A stretch of 64,000 nucleotides of DNA, taken from assembly GCF_028682175.1 (NCBI RefSeq), contig NZ_JANHKS010000019.1:36971-100970 (forward strand). The letters run 5' to 3'. Below the pieces are notes generated by a model. It saw only the letters and a list, made by a program, of their open reading frames with translations, searched no databases and was not told the DNA's origin. Made by a program: the position numbers and the translations under genes. Shown here piece by piece: positions 30,615 to 38,761 of the stretch. The DNA is from Pseudomonas putida. Its GTDB lineage: Bacteria > Pseudomonadota > Gammaproteobacteria > Pseudomonadales > Pseudomonadaceae. How positions within the stretch are numbered: the stretch's first letter is position 1; each line of letters opens with the position of its first letter.

Positions 30615-31528
30615 AACTCAACTCCTTGCAGATCGCCGGGCGCGACTTGCAGCGCGTCGGTCAGCTTGAAACGCGCAAGCAAGGCCCGTGCGTCATAGGG
30701 CGCGCGCACCTTGATGTCGTTGTCGAAGTAACAGAAGACATCCCGCGACTTCCGCGCCCGCATGGCCTTGGCACTGGCCAGGTGCGCGTCAGCGGGTTGC
30801 TCGCCCTGGCGCCATGCATCGATGCGGTCGCCCCAGCGCTTGAGCGCAGGCTTTGTGTAGCCACTGGCGTAGAGTTTTTCGTCGCCGTGCAGGCGCAGGT
30901 AGATGAAGTCGCAGGTAAGGTCTTCCAGATACGGCCACTTGCCGGCCGTGTCGGCGGTCACCAGCGCCACCTTGTACTTGCGCAACAGGGCGATGAATTC
31001 GGCGGCGGCAAAGCTTTCATGGCGAATTTCCACGGCATGACGCAGGCGCGCCCTGGCCGGAATGTCGAGATAGCCCGGTTTTTCCATGCGCGACGCGCAG
31101 CCCTGGGCACAGGCCTTGGCGGCCTTGCCATCGTGGGGCAACTGTTGCAGGAAATGCTCGAAGCGTTCGGCGTTGAATTTGAAGCTTGGCGGGAATTGCC
31201 AGAGGATCGGTCCCAGCTTGTCCTTCAACTGAAACAGCCCCGAGGCAAAGAAGTTGGCCAGGGCTTCGTCGATGTCCTTCAGACGCTTGACGTGGGTGAT
31301 GTAACGCGGCGCCTTGAGGCTGAAAACGAAGCCCTTGGGCGTGTCGGCATACCAGCGGGCGTAGAGATCCGGCGACTGCAGAGAGTAGAACGAGCCATTG
31401 ATTTCAATGCTGTTCACCGCTCTGGACGCGAATTTGAGTTCGTTTTTCTGAGCCAGGCCTTCCGGGTAGAAATCACCGCGCCACGGCACATAGCGCCAGC
31501 CCGAGATGCCGATACGGATATCGCCCAT
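30611..31528 (-). CDS. DUF72 (YecE-like) family protein
   Basis: A 305-residue protein with a TIM-barrel-like DUF72 domain. It starts IRIGISGWRYVPWRGDFYPE, with FASRAVNSIEINGSFYSL near residue 35 and ILWQFPPSFKFNAERF near 105, all typical. The C-terminal part has CYFDNDIKVRAPYDA. The biochemical role of the family is not established. ATG 31528 is used; the upstream extension lacks family sequence. The stop overlaps the ybhP start by four bases, so the four genes to ybhN are probably one transcript. Confidence 0.9.
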   Translation of the reverse strand: MGDIRIGISGWRYVPWRGDFYPEGLAQKNELKFASRAVNSIEINGSFYSLQSPDLYARWYADTPKGFVFSLKAPRYITHVKRLKDIDEALANFFASGLFQLKDKLGPILWQFPPSFKFNAERFEHFLQQLPHDGKAAKACAQGCASRMEKPGYLDIPARARLRHAVEIRHESFAAAEFIALLRKYKVALVTADTAGKWPYLEDLTCDFIYLRLHGDEKLYASGYTKPALKRWGDRIDAWRQGEQPADAHLASAKAMRARKSRDVFCYFDNDIKVRAPYDARALLARFKLTDALQVAPGDLQGVEF

Positions 31529-31638
31529 GCAAGTGCTCTCTGTGCTTCCCGCCACGGCCCGTGCCGTGAGCGCCTTCAAAAGGATATGAAGCTTGAGAGG
31601 TGGCCAGGTTCCGTAGTTTTTTGCAGGGCTTGGCTGGC

Positions 31639-32274
31639 CTAGAAGTGCCCTACCGCCCTGCGAGCCTTCTCGCGCGCGCCACAGACATTCATCTGACACC
31701 AGCGGCGCCGGCCGTTTTTCGAGGTGTCGATGAACAGCCAGTCGCAGTCAGGTGTCGCGCAGGCCTTGAGCCTGGAGAGGTCGGGGGATGTCAGCAGCGC
31801 CGCAGCCTGTACCGCCATGCGGCCGATGAAACCTGCGGTCATGGCTTCCAGGGAGTCGGCCGGCAACCAGCGCCAGATGAACCCGCCCGGCACCGCTACC
31901 ACCTGACGCTGCGCAGCGGTCTGGGCCAGGGCCGCGTTCAGCTCGTCCATGGCCACAGGATCTGCGGCTTCGCCCAGCGCCAAGGCCAGGAACAGCCGGT
32001 ACAGCGACTCGCGCAACGCAATCAGCTGGCTGAACGCCGTGATGCTGTGCCAGGACGCATCATGCACCAGGTGCACCAGCCGCTCATGCTCATCCGAACC
32101 GATCAGGCCAGCGTGATGAAACCAGTGCACGACGTCTTCGAGATTCGACAACTTGTCGATCACCTCATCAAGCCCTGTGCCGGGCCTGCGGCCATCGCAG
32201 GTATTGAGGAAGTCGAGCACGCCCATGCCGCCGACCAGGCGGATGGCATTGACCTTCAACTGACCGATAGACAT
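31639..32274 (-). CDS. CGNR-type zinc-finger (ABATE domain) protein, probable regulator
   Basis: A 211-residue protein with an N-terminal ABATE domain (AIRLVGGMGVLDFLNTCDGR) and a C-terminal CGNR-like zinc finger: CATPDCDWLFIDTSKNGRRR then WCQMNVCGAREKARR. The signature reads CGAR instead of CGNR. Proteins of this class are thought to bind DNA or ligands as stress regulators, but targets are unknown. ATG 32274 is preferred over GTG 32298. It is separated from the DUF72 operon by 110 bases and reads in the same direction. Confidence 0.87.
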   Translation of the reverse strand: MSIGQLKVNAIRLVGGMGVLDFLNTCDGRRPGTGLDEVIDKLSNLEDVVHWFHHAGLIGSDEHERLVHLVHDASWHSITAFSQLIALRESLYRLFLALALGEAADPVAMDELNAALAQTAAQRQVVAVPGGFIWRWLPADSLEAMTAGFIGRMAVQAAALLTSPDLSRLKACATPDCDWLFIDTSKNGRRRWCQMNVCGAREKARRAVGHF

Positions 32275-32374
32275 CGCCCGTCCCCAGCAGTGGCTCACTG
32301 CTGAATAATGGCAGAGACGGGCGAATTCGAGGGAATTTCTGACGACTGCCCCTTCAAACGAGGGGGATGAACGG

Positions 32375-32986
32375 TCATTCGCCTCTGGAACGGCGCAGCC
32401 AGTCGTCGATCATGCCCACCGCCTCGGCGACGCTGGTCCGGTCGCTGTGGATGTGCAGCTCAGGGCACACCGGCGGTTCATACGCCGAATCGATGCCGGT
32501 GAAGCCGCGAATTTCACCCTGGCGGGCACGCCGGTAAAGCCCCTTGGGATCCCGCGCCTCGGCCACCGCCAGCGGCGCATCGACAAAGACTTCGACGAAC
32601 CGCTCGGTGCCGATGATCGAACGCGCGTAATGGCGGCAGGCATAGGTCGGCGAAATCAGCGCCACCATGACGGTCAGCCCGGCATCGGCCATCAACGCCG
32701 CCACCTCCGCCACCCGGCGCACGTTTTCTTCGCGGTCATGGTCGCTGAACCCGAGGTCGCGGCACAGGCCGCTGCGCACCGAGTCTCCGTCGAGGATGCA
32801 GGTCCTGAGCCCGCGCCCCTGCAATACCGGGTTGAGGCCGTCGACGATGGTGGACTTGCCGGCCGCGGACAGCCCGGTCAGCCAGATGACATGGGGTGCA
32901 GGCTGCCCTTCGCCCGGGGCCTTGCGGGTGAATGAATAGGCGAACAGGTTGTGGGTCGAGCCCGAAGGGGCACTCTGGATGTTCAT
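32375..32986 (-). CDS. cysC: Adenylyl-sulfate (APS) kinase CysC, stand-alone
   Basis: A 203-residue kinase that phosphorylates APS to PAPS, the sulfate donor for sulfotransferases. It has Walker A GLSAAGKST near residue 37, LDGDSVRSGLCRDLGFSDHDR near 65, the conserved ALISPTYACR, and EVFVDAPLAVAEARDPKGLY near 132. A 30-residue N-terminal extension precedes the domain. It is the last gene of the six-gene operon, 24 bases after the methyltransferase. Assimilatory CysC in pseudomonads is usually fused to CysN, so a separate copy here suggests dedicated PAPS supply for the sulfotransferase in the same operon (inference). Confidence 0.92.
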   Translation of the reverse strand: MNIQSAPSGSTHNLFAYSFTRKAPGEGQPAPHVIWLTGLSAAGKSTIVDGLNPVLQGRGLRTCILDGDSVRSGLCRDLGFSDHDREENVRRVAEVAALMADAGLTVMVALISPTYACRHYARSIIGTERFVEVFVDAPLAVAEARDPKGLYRRARQGEIRGFTGIDSAYEPPVCPELHIHSDRTSVAEAVGMIDDWLRRSRGE

Positions 32987-33010
32987 GCTAAAGCCTCCCT
33001 GGCTTTGTTT

Positions 33011-33793
33011 TCAGGCGAAGGCCTGGTGGATGATGAAGTCGGCGCGCATCGGGTCATAGACATGCTTGAAGTCGCCCACGCTCTTGCCGACTTCAAACCC
33101 GGCCAGCGCCAGCTCGCCTCTCAGTTGCGCGGGCAATACGGGGTACACCCGCAGCCGGAAACAGGCGCCATCGCTGAAGGTGTAGATGAACTCGCACAGG
33201 GAGCGGTTGAGCTCGCCCAGCGTGACCTTCGCGCTCTTGCCACAGTAGTAATAGCGCCCCGACGAAGAAAAATGCCCACTGAGGATCGCCTGGAAATTGC
33301 GCTGATCGATCAACAGCAGCCCGCCGGGTTTGAGCACGCTACGAAAGCGCTTGAGCACTTCGACCCGCTCGTCCTGCTCGAAGAGGTGGCACAGCGAGCT
33401 GCCCAGGCACACCACCGCATCGAAGGTGCCGAGCAGCCTGGGATCAAGACGATGCCAGTCCAGGCACAGCAACGGGATGTCGAGGCTGCGCCGGGCGAAG
33501 TTGACCTTGGCCCGTTCGAACATGCTCGGGCTGCCATCGCAGGCCACCACATCGAACCCGGCCCGGCGCAGTTGCACCGCGTGAAAGCCGGTGCCGGTGG
33601 AAGCGTCGAGCACTCGACAGGCGCCGGCCGCAAGCAGTTGATCGGTGAAGAATGACCCCTCCCCCGCGGCGCGTTTGTCCCAGTCGATCAGTTCATCCCA
33701 GCGGGCGACGAAATCGGCGCTGTACTGTTGCGCGTAATCCTGATCGTCAAGATCAACTGGCGCGGCGGGTGATAGCGGGTTGCTGACTGACAT
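33011..33793 (-). CDS. SAM-dependent methyltransferase, glycine/sarcosine N-methyltransferase-like
   Basis: A 260-residue class I methyltransferase. Motif I is VLDASTGTGFHAVQLRRAGF near residue 62, followed by VVACDGSPSMFERAK (acidic residue binding SAM) and LKPGGLLLIDQRN near 145. The TGFHAV form and the N-terminal YAQQYSADFVARWDELIDWDKR resemble glycine/sarcosine N-methyltransferases, hinting at an amine acceptor. ATG 33793 lies 41 bases inside the upstream gene, whose stop is at 33753, so the two are translationally coupled. The acceptor is unknown. Confidence 0.85.
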   Translation of the reverse strand: MSVSNPLSPAAPVDLDDQDYAQQYSADFVARWDELIDWDKRAAGEGSFFTDQLLAAGACRVLDASTGTGFHAVQLRRAGFDVVACDGSPSMFERAKVNFARRSLDIPLLCLDWHRLDPRLLGTFDAVVCLGSSLCHLFEQDERVEVLKRFRSVLKPGGLLLIDQRNFQAILSGHFSSSGRYYYCGKSAKVTLGELNRSLCEFIYTFSDGACFRLRVYPVLPAQLRGELALAGFEVGKSVGDFKHVYDPMRADFIIHQAFA

Positions 33794-34940
33794 GGCTGCT
33801 GACTCCCTGCTGATGAATGTCGCTGGCGAACGCCCGGTATTTACGCCCCAGCTCCTCTGCACAATGCGCCGCTTCCGATACCTTCATCTGCGGCATGAAA
33901 TAACCCAGCATCTGTTCCATCACGCCCATCTGCGCCCGACCGAACACCACCGTGCCATCGGCCAGGATCGACTCGATACCGTCCTGGCGCTGCCCGGCCT
34001 CGTTGAGCGTGATCGCCTCCTCCCGCGTGACGCCATATGGCAGCCCGAGCAGCACCTGGCCCATGCCGACCTTGACCGGATACCCACCCGGCAGGCCGTG
34101 GGGGCCGGGGGCATGGACGTGCACTTCGTCTTCGGCGAACAGGTTTTCCAGCACCCGGATCGCCGACATGGCGGTCAGGTACTGGCCATCGATGCCGCCC
34201 AGCCGGCGGAAGTGTTCGGCGACGCTGGCAAAGATGGCCTGGGCAGGGAATTCGTCGGTGCGTTCGCGGCCGTCAATCCAGTAACTCAGGTTGAAATGGG
34301 CCTGGGCCGGCAAGCCACGGCGGGGCACGTAATGACTGAAGTAATGCTGGCCGATCAGCTTGACCCCGACCTGAAGCGGCTCGCAGTGCGCCAGCCGGGC
34401 GATGGCGCAGCGGGTGGCCGGCACCAGATTGGCGATGTTGCCCACGCCCACGTCCGGCGCCAGGCCGGCCTTGAACAGCACCGCATTGACCGCATCGGGG
34501 TACGCGGCGTTGACCACCAGGCTTCTGGGGCAGGACTGCTTGATCGCCCGCATCAAGGCATAGGCCGGCGCCAGGTGCATCGGCAGCCAGGGCCCCAGTT
34601 GCGCCTCGTCCAGCGCGTCGAAGGTCACCTTGGGAAGCTGGGTGATGATGCGCCAGGACTGCAGCGAAGCGCAGTTGAGAATGATGTCGGGCTTGATCTT
34701 GGCGAGGGTGTAGGCGTTGCGCTCGATGGTGGCCTCGGTCAGGTCCATCTCCCAGGGCTGGATACTGACCTGCACGTCCCGCTGCAAGGCCGCCAGCCGC
34801 ACCAGGTTGCACAGCCGCGTGGCCTGTTCCAGGTTGCGGCTGGCCACGTGAAATTCGAACTGATTGCGTCCGGCCAGAATCTGCAGGATCTGCAGGCACA
34901 GATTGCCGCCGCCAACGATCAACAACTTTTTGCGTTGCAT
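33753..34940 (-). CDS. Saccharopine-dehydrogenase-like NAD(P)-binding protein
   Basis: A 395-residue protein with an N-terminal Rossmann fold (KKLLIVGGGNLCLQILQIL) and the saccharopine/carboxynorspermidine-dehydrogenase-like pattern IKPDIILNCASLQSW near residue 80. Family members reductively couple an amine and a keto acid or aldehyde, so one possible job is forming a C-N bond in the product of this operon. The sequence is distant from housekeeping members and has no partner lysine-pathway gene nearby. It starts 38 bases after the SDR stop and overlaps the methyltransferase gene by 41 bases. Confidence 0.75.
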   Translation of the reverse strand: MQRKKLLIVGGGNLCLQILQILAGRNQFEFHVASRNLEQATRLCNLVRLAALQRDVQVSIQPWEMDLTEATIERNAYTLAKIKPDIILNCASLQSWRIITQLPKVTFDALDEAQLGPWLPMHLAPAYALMRAIKQSCPRSLVVNAAYPDAVNAVLFKAGLAPDVGVGNIANLVPATRCAIARLAHCEPLQVGVKLIGQHYFSHYVPRRGLPAQAHFNLSYWIDGRERTDEFPAQAIFASVAEHFRRLGGIDGQYLTAMSAIRVLENLFAEDEVHVHAPGPHGLPGGYPVKVGMGQVLLGLPYGVTREEAITLNEAGQRQDGIESILADGTVVFGRAQMGVMEQMLGYFMPQMKVSEAAHCAEELGRKYRAFASDIHQQGVSSHVSQQPAITRRAS

Positions 34941-34978
34941 GTCGTGTTCTCCTTGTTAGCGTCCCTCGCCCGCTCGCG

Positions 34979-35710
34979 TCAGCGCGGGTAGGCGCCGTTG
35001 TCGACTGCGATGACTTTCCCGGTCAGGTGGCGGCTCTGGTCAGACAGCAGAAACATGATCACATCGGCCACGCCCTGGGGTTCGATGGGCTCGTCGAGGA
35101 TTTCCTGTCGTTCGTACTCCTTGCGCCGATGCTCGGGTATGCGGTCATGGATGGAGGTATTGCGCACCAGCGCCGGAGACACGGCGTTGACCCGCACCCG
35201 AGGAGCGAAATTCCAGGCGTTGGCCTTGGTCAGGCCGATGACGCCCGCCTTGGTGGCGCCGTAGAGAGCGTCCATGCTGCCCACCTCGCCGGCCACCGAG
35301 GTGATGTTGATGATGCTTCGCGAATGCTGCGCCTGGGGTTCGTGCCGGGCGAAATCCTTGGACAGGTAGACCAGCGACTTGAGGTTTACCGCCCACATTT
35401 CCTCCATGTCCCCGTCGCTGTAGTCGTACACGCTCTTGCCGTTGTAGACGCCTGCGTTGTTGACCAGCCCGTGCAGGCTGCGGTGCTTGTGAACCTCGTA
35501 GAGATTGCCGATGAACGACTGGTAGACCGATGCCTGGGCGAAATCGACCAGGTGGGTTTCCAGCCTGTGGGGTGGCAGGTCGCGTTGCAGGGCCTGCAAG
35601 CCGAGGCGATCCTTGTCGGCAGCGATCACGAAGAACCCCGCCTCCACACAGGCCATCGCGGTGGCCCTGCCAATGCCGTTGGCGGCGCCGGTGATAACGA
35701 TCTTTTTCAT
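34979..35710 (-). CDS. Short-chain dehydrogenase/reductase (SDR)
   Basis: A 243-residue classical SDR. The cofactor motif is TGAANGIGRAT near residue 7, NNAGVYNG lies near residue 87, Ser near SIINITSVAGEVG at about 135, and the catalytic pair YGATKAG near 150. Asp in VIAADKDRLG suggests NAD(H) preference. It probably oxidises or reduces an alcohol/ketone on the operon's substrate. Its start overlaps the sulfotransferase stop (ATGA). Confidence 0.92.
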   Translation of the reverse strand: MKKIVITGAANGIGRATAMACVEAGFFVIAADKDRLGLQALQRDLPPHRLETHLVDFAQASVYQSFIGNLYEVHKHRSLHGLVNNAGVYNGKSVYDYSDGDMEEMWAVNLKSLVYLSKDFARHEPQAQHSRSIINITSVAGEVGSMDALYGATKAGVIGLTKANAWNFAPRVRVNAVSPALVRNTSIHDRIPEHRRKEYERQEILDEPIEPQGVADVIMFLLSDQSRHLTGKVIAVDNGAYPR

Positions 35711-36444
35711 GGATGTCCCTGTTGCACGAAGTGATTCATGCGCTCGTAGAACGGCCGATGGACCTGGTAATACGCCATCAGATGGGGGGATTCAGTGAGC
35801 TGGCGTTCGTCGAATCCGGTTTCCGGCGCGACGATCCGGGTGCTGCTCTCCGCCTCCTTGTGCCAACTGCGCCAGGCCATCCATTGCGCAGGGCAACCGG
35901 CCTCCCAACTGAGCGCCTCGGGCAGGAAGTCCAGCTGCAAGTGGTCACAGAGCCTGCGCAGGGTCTGCTCCGGCTGCCTGGCCAGGTCATCGCCATTGAC
36001 CACGTAGGGAATCTTTCCGGTGAGCCGCGTCACCTCGCAGAAGATTTCGTACAGTGCCTTGTGCCCGATGGCCGCCAGCGGCATCTGCGCGAACATCGCG
36101 TGGTGGGACAGGATGGCCCGGCCCGGCTCGCGAATGATGAACACGTTCTGCTGCTCCAGCAGAAACTCGGGGTCGGCCTTGAGCTCGTCCAGGCAGTGGT
36201 AGCACATGTCCTTGTGAAACACGTTGCGGGCCTGGCGGGTGTCGCGCAGCAACGCCTTGATCGCTTCGTAGCTGCGCGGCAAGCCGCAATCCAGATCGTC
36301 GTGGGGGATGGCCGACTGCTCGTCGAACGCCATGTGCGCGAAGGGTTCATGGAACACCTCGAAATCGCCGCGTTCGATGAACACCCGCTCAAGCACCGTC
36401 GAGCGTGAACGCGGGTGCGCCCACAGCGCGATCATGCGGTTCAT
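35707..36444 (-). CDS. Sulfotransferase-family protein
   Basis: A 245-residue PAPS-dependent sulfotransferase-like protein. The 5'-phosphosulfate loop is ALWAHPRSRSTVLERVF at residues 6-22, and the 3'-phosphate-binding strand is FIIREPGRAILSHHAMF near residue 105. These match the small bacterial sulfotransferase family rather than the heparan type. ATG 36444 overlaps the transaldolase stop in an ATGA; the longer frame is a shadow. Together with the CysC in the operon it should move sulfate from PAPS to a hydroxyl or amine. The acceptor cannot be predicted. Confidence 0.87.
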   Translation of the reverse strand: MNRMIALWAHPRSRSTVLERVFIERGDFEVFHEPFAHMAFDEQSAIPHDDLDCGLPRSYEAIKALLRDTRQARNVFHKDMCYHCLDELKADPEFLLEQQNVFIIREPGRAILSHHAMFAQMPLAAIGHKALYEIFCEVTRLTGKIPYVVNGDDLARQPEQTLRRLCDHLQLDFLPEALSWEAGCPAQWMAWRSWHKEAESSTRIVAPETGFDERQLTESPHLMAYYQVHRPFYERMNHFVQQGHP

Positions 36445-37646
36445 GAGGCACGCTCCATGGGCATGCCATTCACAGGCGCGCCGTGCGCATTCTTGACGAA
36501 CGCCAGCAAGCGCTCCTGGCCATCGCGTGCATCGCGGCTGGCGGTGATGAACGCCGGATGACGGGAAAATTCGGACGGCGCCAGATCGCCTTCGAAGTAC
36601 GCCTGGTTGAAATAGGGAATCGCCATCAGCCGGTTCAGCACCCGCTTGGGCACCTGCACCCAGTCCCGGGCGGGCACGATCGGCTGGCCTTGCTGCTGGC
36701 GGCGGATGAGAAACTCGAGGATCTGCGGCGTCATGGTATAGAGCGTGGCATCCGCCCCGGTGCGCTGCAGGTGCCAGCAGTGCTCGCGGCCGCGCACATC
36801 GGTGTCGATCTTCAGGCTGCACAGCAACAGCCGCGCCGGTGTCTGCCAGCGGCGCAGCAGCGCCTGCATCGCCTGATAGACCGCAAGCTCGGCCCAGCGC
36901 CGGTCGGCTGCGGTCAGGTGCAGACGGCGCTGCCGGGCCTGGCCTTCGAACTCGGGCTCGGCGCCCAGTCGACCGATCATGAAACTGATGACATAGCGTG
37001 CATGATCGGTATTCACGCCCTGAACCTGTGCACGAAGGCGTCCGTTATGGATGGCCTTGAGGCAGGCGGCCACCTGCGACACCGTAAAGCAGAAGGTGTT
37101 GTTGACCGAACAGCCCTCGGCCACCAACTGTTCGATGGCGCGATAGCCCTGCTCGCTGCCCGGCACCTTGACCATGACATTCGGCGCCAGGCTCGCCAGT
37201 TGCAGCCCCCGGGCCACCAGCATCCCCTCGCCCATGCGCTCGCCGCCATCGATCTGCGCCGACAGCCAGCCATGGCGCCTGGCAGAACCCACCCACGAGG
37301 GATAAAGCACATTCGCGCCTTCGACAATGGCTTGGTCATAGACCCTGCGGGCCTTTTCGGCACTGGGCAGGCTCAGGGACAGGCTGGCGAGGTAGTCGCG
37401 CCATTTAGCGCTGTTTTCCAGTACGGTGCGGCTGATCAGGCTTGGATTAGTGGTGGCACCGCTGATATCGCCAGCTTGTCGCGAAAAGACTTCGGGAAAT
37501 AAATGAGCGATGTAATCCGACATATCGGGATAAAGCGACAACATGCGCCTTTTAAAGAGGGCGCACTCTGTGGGGGACGAATCCCACCACACTTCGGAGT
37601 CCATGTTTTGCTGTTTCAACAGGCGAGCGAATCCGGGGACGTCCAT
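36441..37646 (-). CDS. Transaldolase-family protein (long form)
   Basis: A 401-residue protein with transaldolase patterns: DISGATTNPSLI near residue 59, the Schiff-base lysine K160 in NVMVKVPGSEQGYRAIEQL, and NNTFCFTVSQ near 187. It is about 80 residues longer than TalB, and no pentose-phosphate gene is nearby, so it is unlikely to be the housekeeping enzyme. Transaldolases move a dihydroxyacetone unit between sugars and aldehydes, so it may build a carbon chain here. It is the first gene of the operon, behind a 560-base AT-rich region. Confidence 0.85.
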   Translation of the reverse strand: MDVPGFARLLKQQNMDSEVWWDSSPTECALFKRRMLSLYPDMSDYIAHLFPEVFSRQAGDISGATTNPSLISRTVLENSAKWRDYLASLSLSLPSAEKARRVYDQAIVEGANVLYPSWVGSARRHGWLSAQIDGGERMGEGMLVARGLQLASLAPNVMVKVPGSEQGYRAIEQLVAEGCSVNNTFCFTVSQVAACLKAIHNGRLRAQVQGVNTDHARYVISFMIGRLGAEPEFEGQARQRRLHLTAADRRWAELAVYQAMQALLRRWQTPARLLLCSLKIDTDVRGREHCWHLQRTGADATLYTMTPQILEFLIRRQQQGQPIVPARDWVQVPKRVLNRLMAIPYFNQAYFEGDLAPSEFSRHPAFITASRDARDGQERLLAFVKNAHGAPVNGMPMERAS

Positions 37647-38209
37647 GTGCAGAGTCCTGTGTGCAAATATCCATGAATGGTGGTGAAGGCCCCAGTGGAG
37701 CTGGGCAAAATGCCAGTCTGGTCAGACCGATAGTCAGGGACGCTGAACCGTCGGTGATAAAGATGGATCCAAGTGGATTACCTGTCAAACTCGTTTCGAT
37801 GGATTGCTAATTATGAATAATTATAAAAAGAGCAATTGATAGATCTTAAAAACAAAATAACTTCAATATCGAGCCATACCCTCATTTGAATAACATCATT
37901 CGAATTAACTCTTTAACAAATAGTATTACTTATTACTGACAAGTTATTTATTTGGCGCCTATTTGTTGGACATGAATATAAACCACACACTTTTACGGTT
38001 ATGGATGCAAAACATTCTAAGGACCGTGATATGCAACATTCTTCCGATCAGCGTTTTGCAACGTTTCAAGGCATGGGGCTGCGCTGGTAAAACCGGCACG
38101 CCATTTGAAAGCCATCACAGCGCTTGATCGAAACCTGTGGCGCTGACAGCGTTCATAAAGGCAAGGCAAACTGCCTGCGAAAAAAAACCAGGAACCGAGG
38201 GACCCGACC
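37647..38209. other. AT-rich intergenic region upstream of the six-gene operon
   Basis: 563 bases without a gene. Bases 37795-38010 are strongly AT-rich, unlike the rest of the window, and should carry the promoter of the leftward operon. GCAAAACATTCT (38007-38018) and GCAACATTCT (38033-38042) form an imperfect direct repeat. Such AT-rich fronts are typical of silenced, laterally acquired islands, but no integrase or target repeat is visible. Confidence 0.6.
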
Positions 38210-38752
38210 GTGAGTACACCTATCAATACCGAACGCTACAGCTACAAGGCCCGCTGGTTTCACTGGGTGATGGCCGTGCTGATCGTGCTGGCCTACGCGC
38301 TGATTCTCAGCCGCAGCCAGTTCGCCAAGGGCACCGATCTGCGCGCGCTGGTGGTCCAGAGTCATTTCTGGGTGGGGATCGTGGTGTTCATCATGGCTTG
38401 GTTTCGCATCGCCGAGCGTCACCGCCACACGCCCCCGGGCATCACCCCGCCACTGGAGGGTGCCCTGCGTCTGGCCGCGACCATGTCGCACTACGCGCTG
38501 TATGCCTTCCTGTTCGCGCAGCCGCTGCTGGGCCTGTTCACCGTGTTGCTGGAACGCGGTGCGTTACCGATTCCGCTGACGTCGCTGAGCATTCCCGCTC
38601 CGTTCGCCATCGCCAAGGACACCGCCGAAACGCTGGAGCATTACCACGTGCTGCTGGGGACGATCTTCTACTACGTCATCGGGCTGCATGTGATTGCAGC
38701 CCTTTGGCATCACTTCGTGCGCAAGGACAATACCGTGCGCCGCATGGTGTAG
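38210..38752 (+). CDS. Cytochrome b561 family protein
   Basis: A 180-residue inner-membrane di-heme cytochrome b of the bacterial b561 (YodB/CybB) type with four helices. Candidate heme-ligand histidines lie in RWFHWVMAVL, AERHRHTPPG, LRLAATMSHYALYAF, EHYHVLLG and GLHVIAALWHHFV. It should pass electrons between the quinone pool and periplasmic partners. The start is GTG 38210. It converges on the DipZ-like gene with only nine bases between stops. Confidence 0.9.
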   Translation: MSTPINTERYSYKARWFHWVMAVLIVLAYALILSRSQFAKGTDLRALVVQSHFWVGIVVFIMAWFRIAERHRHTPPGITPPLEGALRLAATMSHYALYAFLFAQPLLGLFTVLLERGALPIPLTSLSIPAPFAIAKDTAETLEHYHVLLGTIFYYVIGLHVIAALWHHFVRKDNTVRRMV

Positions 38753-38761
38753 CCCGCTCGA

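Noticed and set aside
36441..37646. Housekeeping transaldolase
   Set aside because: It is about 80 residues longer than TalB, lies in an operon with sulfotransferase and CysC, and has no pentose-phosphate neighbours.
37552..37788. 78-residue leftward frame upstream of the transaldolase
   Set aside because: It overlaps the transaldolase start in another frame and has no ribosome site or conserved pattern.
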